A stretch of 23,189 bases of DNA from a virus: positions 1 through 23,189 of IMG/VR virus record IMGVR_UViG_3300036761_000294. The stretch is one strand, 5' to 3'. The notes under the pieces are model-generated. The model did not search any database and had not been told where the DNA came from. It saw only the letters and a program-made list of their open reading frames with translations. Within the stretch, counting starts at the first letter, position 1. Each line of letters begins with the position of its first letter. The position numbers and the translations under genes are program-made. Below, one piece after another: positions 20,186-23,189 of the stretch.

Positions 20186-20400
20186 AGTTTCATCCGCTCC
20201 CTATCCGCCGTTTGCCGATATTCATCAACAATCGGGTGATCCGGCGATACTCCCGCGTTGAGTAGATACTGGGTTTGCGCGTCACAAAATTGCAGGGTCG
20301 TCTTCCCTTGGCCCCCGTTGATTTTATACCCGTCAAGCATGATCCTGGCGGCGGCAGAACAGCGAGACGTTGAGACGGGCACTCCGAAGATGTTAGTCAT
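20182..20400 (-). CDS. small hypothetical protein, 72 aa
   Basis: ATG 20400..20398 overlaps the stop of the N4-cytosine-type methyltransferase (ATGA), and its own stop overlaps the next gene. The sequence starts MTNIFGVPVS, which recalls the MVNVFGNAVS start of the 33-codon ORF at 22516-22617 that precedes the other methyltransferase. The middle has KINGGQGKTTLQF, which superficially resembles a P-loop but is too short to be one. The C-terminus is charged. No function is recognised; it is real by coupling and spacing. Confidence 0.65.
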   Translation of the reverse strand: MTNIFGVPVSTSRCSAAARIMLDGYKINGGQGKTTLQFCDAQTQYLLNAGVSPDHPIVDEYRQTADRERMKL

Positions 20401-21902
20401 ATCGCCAAGACCTCCTGCTTGAGCCGTCGCTCGGCCATTGCAATATATTCGGGGTTGAGTTCTATCCCGACAAATTGTCGCCCCGCGTTCTTGGCTACAA
20501 CGGCCGTCGTGCCGCTTCCCATGAAGGGGTCAAGAATTACGTCGCCGACTTTTGTCCCCGCCATAAGACATATCTTCACAAGGTCGGGAGGAAAAGTTGC
20601 AAAGTGGGCCTCGGAAAACGGTTTCGTTGCGATAGTCCAGACCGAGCGGCGGTTTCGAGATGTTATTTCACCGTTCCTCGCCTTTTTGAACCACTCGTTT
20701 TTGTATCTTGCCGTTATGGGGGAATTGTCGAAAGTCTCATTCTTCTGGTTGGTCCCGTCATCGCCATAATTATCGGAACCGGGGGCAAGTGGCTCCGCAA
20801 CCGCCTTCGCGTCGTAATAGTACCGTTCAGATTTTGTCATCAAGAAAATATATTCGTGCGATTTCGTGCATCGGTCGGTCACTGACTCCGGCATAGGGTT
20901 GGGCTTTGACCAAATAATATCAGACCGGAGCCACCAACCATCGGCCTGCAATGCCAGGGCCACGCGCCACGGGATGCCGATCAGGTCTTTGGGTTTGAGG
21001 CCTTGCTTGGGCTTGAAATACTTTTGGATTGATTCCGGAACACTGGTGATGTCAATCCTGAGTGAGGACAAAAACCGAACAAACCTAATGCCGAATTGCA
21101 GTTCCAACAAAGAATTCGGTATTTGTCCTTTGGCAATCCTTCTGCTATCGCCCTTCGCCAAACTCCATGTGGCCCTCCCGCTTTCTTGTATTCGCGCCTC
21201 CCTTGTCCCTTGATGTGATCTAAGCAAAGGAATATCATTTCTGTCTCGCCGCAACAAACACACTTGCCCCCGAGTGCTTGGATCATTTCCACCCGTCTTT
21301 GACGCCTTCGATTCTTTATCCGTAGGTTGAACTCCGCTGGGTTCTGGTGATAGTATTTCCTTTGCAACTCGAGCATCCTGGCTTTGTTCTCCCTCTTGTA
21401 TTTGACCTGATAGCACTGACGACAAAGGCCCTTCGCTTTCTTCTGCCCAACAGGATTTCCACAACTCCGGCACGTGCTCTTGTATTTCCAACGCGACTTC
21501 ATAAATCTCCTTCACCGTTAAATCTTCCTTGAGTATATATGAATTATTGGAAGATGTAAAGGATGTTGGAGGCCTTTTATTTGTGCCTGCCCGCTTGGCC
21601 TTCCCCGCCATATCGTGAGACATCGCCCCCCATGACCCGGAATAACTGTCACCCAGATTTAGAAAAAGTGTGCCGTCGGCTCGCAGGATTCGCCGAACCT
21701 CGCGGAAGACCTCGACCATTTTGGCAACATATTCCCCCGGCGTTTTTTCAAGACCCATCTCGCCATTTTCAACCCCGATGTCATACGATCTCAAACCCCA
21801 GTAGGGTGGGCTGGTTATCACGCACTGGACTGATTCTTCCGGCCAGTCGCGCAGAACGGTTAGCGCGTCACCGAGGATGATCTGGTTCGATGGCAGGGTC
21901 AT
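20397..21902 (-). CDS. site-specific DNA methyltransferase (N4-cytosine type) with an in-frame insertion
   Basis: The product is 501 residues. N-terminal motif IV is TSPPYWG (30-36), the SPPY form used by N4-cytosine and some adenine enzymes, and the C-terminal AdoMet motif I is DPFMGSGTT (about 458-466), followed by FVGIELNPEYIAMAERRL; this order defines a beta-class amino-methyltransferase. Conserved blocks after the insertion include LKPKDLIGIPWRVALALQ, IIWSKPNPMPESVTDR and HEYIFLMTKSERYYYDA. Residues about 122-305 have no family resemblance; this segment overlaps the HNH gene at 20981-21502 in another frame and has no stop. Removing it leaves about 315 residues, the usual size. Phage methyltransferases protect the genome from host restriction. 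ATGA overlaps link it to both neighbours. Whether the insert permits activity is unknown. Confidence 0.82.
   Translation of the reverse strand: MTLPSNQIILGDALTVLRDWPEESVQCVITSPPYWGLRSYDIGVENGEMGLEKTPGEYVAKMVEVFREVRRILRADGTLFLNLGDSYSGSWGAMSHDMAGKAKRAGTNKRPPTSFTSSNNSYILKEDLTVKEIYEVALEIQEHVPELWKSCWAEESEGPLSSVLSGQIQEGEQSQDARVAKEILSPEPSGVQPTDKESKASKTGGNDPSTRGQVCLLRRDRNDIPLLRSHQGTREARIQESGRATWSLAKGDSRRIAKGQIPNSLLELQFGIRFVRFLSSLRIDITSVPESIQKYFKPKQGLKPKDLIGIPWRVALALQADGWWLRSDIIWSKPNPMPESVTDRCTKSHEYIFLMTKSERYYYDAKAVAEPLAPGSDNYGDDGTNQKNETFDNSPITARYKNEWFKKARNGEITSRNRRSVWTIATKPFSEAHFATFPPDLVKICLMAGTKVGDVILDPFMGSGTTAVVAKNAGRQFVGIELNPEYIAMAERRLKQEVLAI
20406..20418 (-). repeat. 13-bp repeat at 3' end of second methyltransferase gene
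   Basis: These 13 bases (caagacctcctgc on the plus strand) are identical to 21908-21920 at the matching place in the first methyltransferase gene. They encode the shared QEVL stretch near both C-termini. Confidence 0.7.
20981..21502 (-). CDS. HNH endonuclease nested inside the methyltransferase gene
   Basis: The product is 173 residues, read in the +1 frame relative to the methyltransferase. ATG 21502..21500 has an AAGGAG ribosome binding site 5 nt upstream, so it can be translated on its own. A CxxC zinc-binding pair lies at the N-terminus (Cys11/14 and Cys27/30), then a basic helical region, and the HNH core: CVCCGE (81-86), LDHIKG with Asp95-His96, and LCWNCNSALG with Cys122/125. GFCPH (133-137) closes the domain, as in intron- or gene-inserted HNH homing endonucleases. 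The last 30 residues, after GFCPH, read through methyltransferase coding sequence and stop inside its conserved KPKDLIG block. This is a mobile gene; it would spread by cutting methyltransferase genes that lack the insertion (family knowledge). Confidence 0.88.
   Translation of the reverse strand: MKSRWKYKSTCRSCGNPVGQKKAKGLCRQCYQVKYKRENKARMLELQRKYYHQNPAEFNLRIKNRRRQRRVEMIQALGGKCVCCGETEMIFLCLDHIKGQGRREYKKAGGPHGVWRRAIAEGLPKDKYRILCWNCNSALGLFGFCPHSGLTSPVFRNQSKSISSPSKASNPKT
21838..21887 (-). repeat. 50-bp perfect direct repeat, copy at 5' end of second methyltransferase gene
   Basis: The 50 bases are identical to 22455-22504. They encode the common NQIILGDALTVLRDWP stretch that starts both methyltransferases. 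Recombination between the copies would delete the DPPY methyltransferase gene and leave the SPPY gene with a hybrid 5' end. Confidence 0.95.
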
Positions 21903-22519
21903 AGGGACAAGACCTCCTGCGCTAATCGTTGTTTGCAGATTTCAACGTATTTGGGTTCGATTTCTATGCCGATGAACTTTCGACCAAGCTGTTTCGCCGC
22001 GACCAGGGTTGTACCGCTACCAGCGAAGGGGTCGAGGATGATGTTATGTTTTGGGAAAAGGGCAATTTGTTTCTTCGCCCAATCAATCGGTTTGGGGCAG
22101 GGGTGTCCGTTGAGCCCGGCGTCTGGGACGATTGGAGCAATAATAACATCCACGCCGACCGTCGAGCCATCTCCCCACATTAAAATTGGTTCACCATTGC
22201 AGAAACCAACCGGAGATCGACCCATCGCGGCTGGCTTATACCAGTAAAGTAACCACTTCCACTTCTCAATTATTGCATAATTGGCGGCGTTTACCTGCCC
22301 GGTAGTGATGAGAACGGTTCGGGAGAGCCGACGTAATTCCATGAACCAGTCTCGCACCCAATCCATATAGTCTAACCGCTTATCGTTTGTTCCGGCCCCA
22401 TAATCAATCCCAACATTGTACGGCGGGTCTGTCACAATCAGGTCGATACACTTATCCGGCCAGTCGCGCAGAACGGTTAGCGCGTCACCGAGGATGATCT
22501 GGTTGAGCGGTAGAATCAT
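21899..22519 (-). CDS. DNA adenine methyltransferase-type protein (DPPY, beta class)
   Basis: The product is 206 residues. Motif IV TDPPYNVG (30-37) is the DPPY form typical of N6-adenine enzymes. Motif I DPFAGSGTT lies near the C-terminus (about 163-171), followed by FIGIEIEPKYVEICKQRL. The order motif IV before motif I marks the beta class. The middle (about 60-150) holds the target-recognition region with WYKPAAMGRSPVGF and IIAPIVPDAG. It transfers a methyl group from AdoMet to DNA, probably to hide phage DNA from host restriction. No partner nuclease is visible. The ATG overlaps the stop of the 33-codon ORF (ATGA), and the stop overlaps the next methyltransferase start. N- and C-terminal ends match those of the neighbour, but the catalytic core differs. 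Confidence 0.88.
   Translation of the reverse strand: MILPLNQIILGDALTVLRDWPDKCIDLIVTDPPYNVGIDYGAGTNDKRLDYMDWVRDWFMELRRLSRTVLITTGQVNAANYAIIEKWKWLLYWYKPAAMGRSPVGFCNGEPILMWGDGSTVGVDVIIAPIVPDAGLNGHPCPKPIDWAKKQIALFPKHNIILDPFAGSGTTLVAAKQLGRKFIGIEIEPKYVEICKQRLAQEVLSL
21908..21920 (-). repeat. 13-bp repeat at 3' end of first methyltransferase gene
   Basis: Identical 13 bases to 20406-20418, at the equivalent codons close to the stop. Together with the 50-bp 5' repeat this shows that both ends of the two methyltransferase genes are shared while the middles differ. Confidence 0.7.
22455..22504 (-). repeat. 50-bp perfect direct repeat, copy at 5' end of first methyltransferase gene
   Basis: Identical to 21838-21887, spaced 617 bp start to start. 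The bases flanking both sides differ, so the identity ends sharply. Confidence 0.95.
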
Positions 22520-22617
22520 TCTTCCCCCACTTTCGTAAATCCCTTATTCACCACACCGACCCGTTGTTTCCCCGCGTAGCGGGGCGCTGAGACTGCGTTG
22601 CCAAAGACATTAACCAT
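22516..22617 (-). CDS. 33-codon ORF between helicase loader and methyltransferase
   Basis: ATG 22617..22615 overlaps the stop of the helicase-loader gene by 8 bases, has GAGG about 7 nt upstream, and ends with a TGA that overlaps the methyltransferase ATG (ATGA). The peptide starts MVNVFGNAVS and ends in a Lys/Glu-rich tail (NKGFTKVGEE). A 6-bp hairpin with a 3-nt loop (22570-22584) lies within it. Coupling at both ends and the similar MTNIFGVPVS start at 20400 support a real small gene. No function is known. Confidence 0.55.
   Translation of the reverse strand: MVNVFGNAVSAPRYAGKQRVGVVNKGFTKVGEE
22570..22584. promoter_or_regulatory. GC hairpin inside the 33-codon ORF
   Basis: A 6-bp perfect stem (CCCCGC / GCGGGG) encloses a 3-nt loop about 50-65 nt before the methyltransferase start. 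There is no T tract, so it is not an intrinsic terminator. It may shape translation of the coupled methyltransferase gene or be a chance product of GC-rich codons. Confidence 0.3.
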
Positions 22618-23189
22618 TACGTTTCCTCTCAAATGCCTTCTTTCGGTAGTCTACCTTCCCCAGGTCGATTGCAATCCCCATTTCCAGGAGTCGGCTCGTA
22701 ATGCGCGTATCGATATGCCTGGCTAATTCGCCGAGTGAAAGGTTCGAGGTGATAATCGTCTGTTTCATATCTCGGTATCGCCGGTCGATAAGCGTATAGA
22801 ACATCTGCCTCGACCAGTCTGAGACCTTCTCGGCCCCAATGTCATCGATCAATAGGCAGGTACACTTGCAATACTTGTCTACAACCTGTTCCTCGTTTCC
22901 TGGGGTGTCACCGAAAGTCGATTTAAGTTCCAAGAAGAAATCGACGGCGGCAAGAAAGCGATAGGTCCGGTCGGGAACGTATCTGTGTTCGTATTGGGGA
23001 ACCTCAACGGGACTGGCCGCTCCCAAGTAATGCGCTATCTTCAACAATCCAACGGCCAAATGGGATTTCCCTGTTCCGCAAATACCCGTCAAAAATACTG
23101 ATTGTCCCGACTTGATTGCCGTAAATACCTTTTCTTTGTCTGCATCAAATCCTATAAAGTTTTTGATCGTCTTAACGTGATACCGCTCT
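22610..23189 (-). CDS. DnaC/IstB-like helicase loader ATPase, 5'-truncated by window edge
   Basis: The frame stays open to the right edge, so the start lies outside. About 193 residues are visible, beginning RYHVKTIKNFIGFD, the usual sequence just before the AAA+ core in DnaC-type proteins. Walker A is GICGTGKSHL, with Lys-Ser as expected; Walker B is LLIDDIGAEK; a sensor-1-like segment is TIITSNLSLGEL; and DTRITSRLLEM gives the arginine finger (box VII). The protein probably loads the replicative helicase at the phage origin. It leads the early operon seen here, just before the methyltransferase genes. The lack of the N-terminal helicase-binding domain is due to the window cut and not to gene damage. 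Confidence 0.9.
   Translation of the reverse strand, partial: ERYHVKTIKNFIGFDADKEKVFTAIKSGQSVFLTGICGTGKSHLAVGLLKIAHYLGAASPVEVPQYEHRYVPDRTYRFLAAVDFFLELKSTFGDTPGNEEQVVDKYCKCTCLLIDDIGAEKVSDWSRQMFYTLIDRRYRDMKQTIITSNLSLGELARHIDTRITSRLLEMGIAIDLGKVDYRKKAFERKRNG

Noticed and set aside
20240-20330. GGQGKTT in the 72-aa protein as a P-loop ATPase motif
   Set aside because: The protein is far too short and lacks a Walker B or core strands. The match is probably chance.
20981-21560. Intein in the methyltransferase
   Set aside because: No intein splice motifs (start Cys/Ser block, terminal His-Asn) are seen at the insertion ends, and the endonuclease is in a different frame from the host protein.
21899-22519. 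A restriction-modification system
   Set aside because: No restriction endonuclease partner is visible near either methyltransferase. The HNH gene has the features of a homing-type enzyme, so orphan phage methyltransferases are the simpler reading.
1-23189. CRISPR arrays, tRNA genes, insertion sequences and phage attachment sites
   Set aside because: No regularly spaced short repeats, cloverleaf-like sequences, transposase genes or integrase were recognised. The direct repeats present are explained by the methyltransferase and tape measure genes.

Overview
The window is a stretch of a tailed double-stranded DNA phage or prophage genome. Every convincing gene lies on the minus strand, so the genome reads from right (23189) to left (1). 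Genes are packed tightly, and most neighbours overlap by ATGA, GTGA or TGATG or sit a few bases apart. The head genes are HK97-like and a long tape-measure gene is present, which together indicate a siphovirus. The host cannot be named from the sequence. Sec signal peptides, a lipobox lipoprotein and a periplasm-type fibronectin III domain suggest a diderm bacterium. The wording of that FnIII domain resembles domains common in uncultured FCB-group lineages such as Zixibacteria and Eisenbacteria (inference from memory, not a search).

Right end (about 19100-23189), early/DNA metabolism: a DnaC/IstB-like helicase-loader ATPase (cut by the window edge), a 33-codon ORF, a DPPY (adenine-type) DNA methyltransferase, and an SPPY (N4-cytosine-type) DNA methyltransferase containing a nested HNH endonuclease gene. 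These are followed by two small proteins (one ribbon-helix-helix-like), a RusA Holliday-junction resolvase, a possible winged-helix protein and a small gene with an in-frame stop. A roughly 180 bp non-coding stretch (18735-18916) with a promoter candidate, a dyad and a GC-rich hairpin then separates early from late genes.

Middle (about 7770-18731), packaging, head, neck and tail tube: small and large (GpA-type) terminase; a portal fused to a MuF domain; a prohead protease fused to an HK97-fold major capsid protein with a strong internal ribosome binding site at the junction; two small head-region proteins; a gp6-like connector; a gp10-like neck protein; two tail-terminator-like proteins; a 57-aa gene; the tail tube protein, which carries a G10 tract; and two overlapping tail-assembly-chaperone-like ORFs.

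Left (1-7767), tail and accessory genes: an unexpected secreted protein, the tape measure with a 28-residue repeat, a discoidin-like distal tail protein, and a large hub-like tail protein. After these comes a cassette flanked by two paralogous small proteins and holding a membrane coiled-coil protein, a basic protein and an FnIII lipoprotein. The start of another secreted protein is cut by the left edge. No endolysin, integrase, repressor, tRNA or CRISPR array is visible.

The most unusual items are the HNH gene nested in an unbroken methyltransferase frame, the 50-bp perfect repeat joining the two methyltransferase genes, the three exported proteins in the late region (two of them with a possible spanin-like arrangement), and the internal start that could yield capsid protein separately from the protease fusion.
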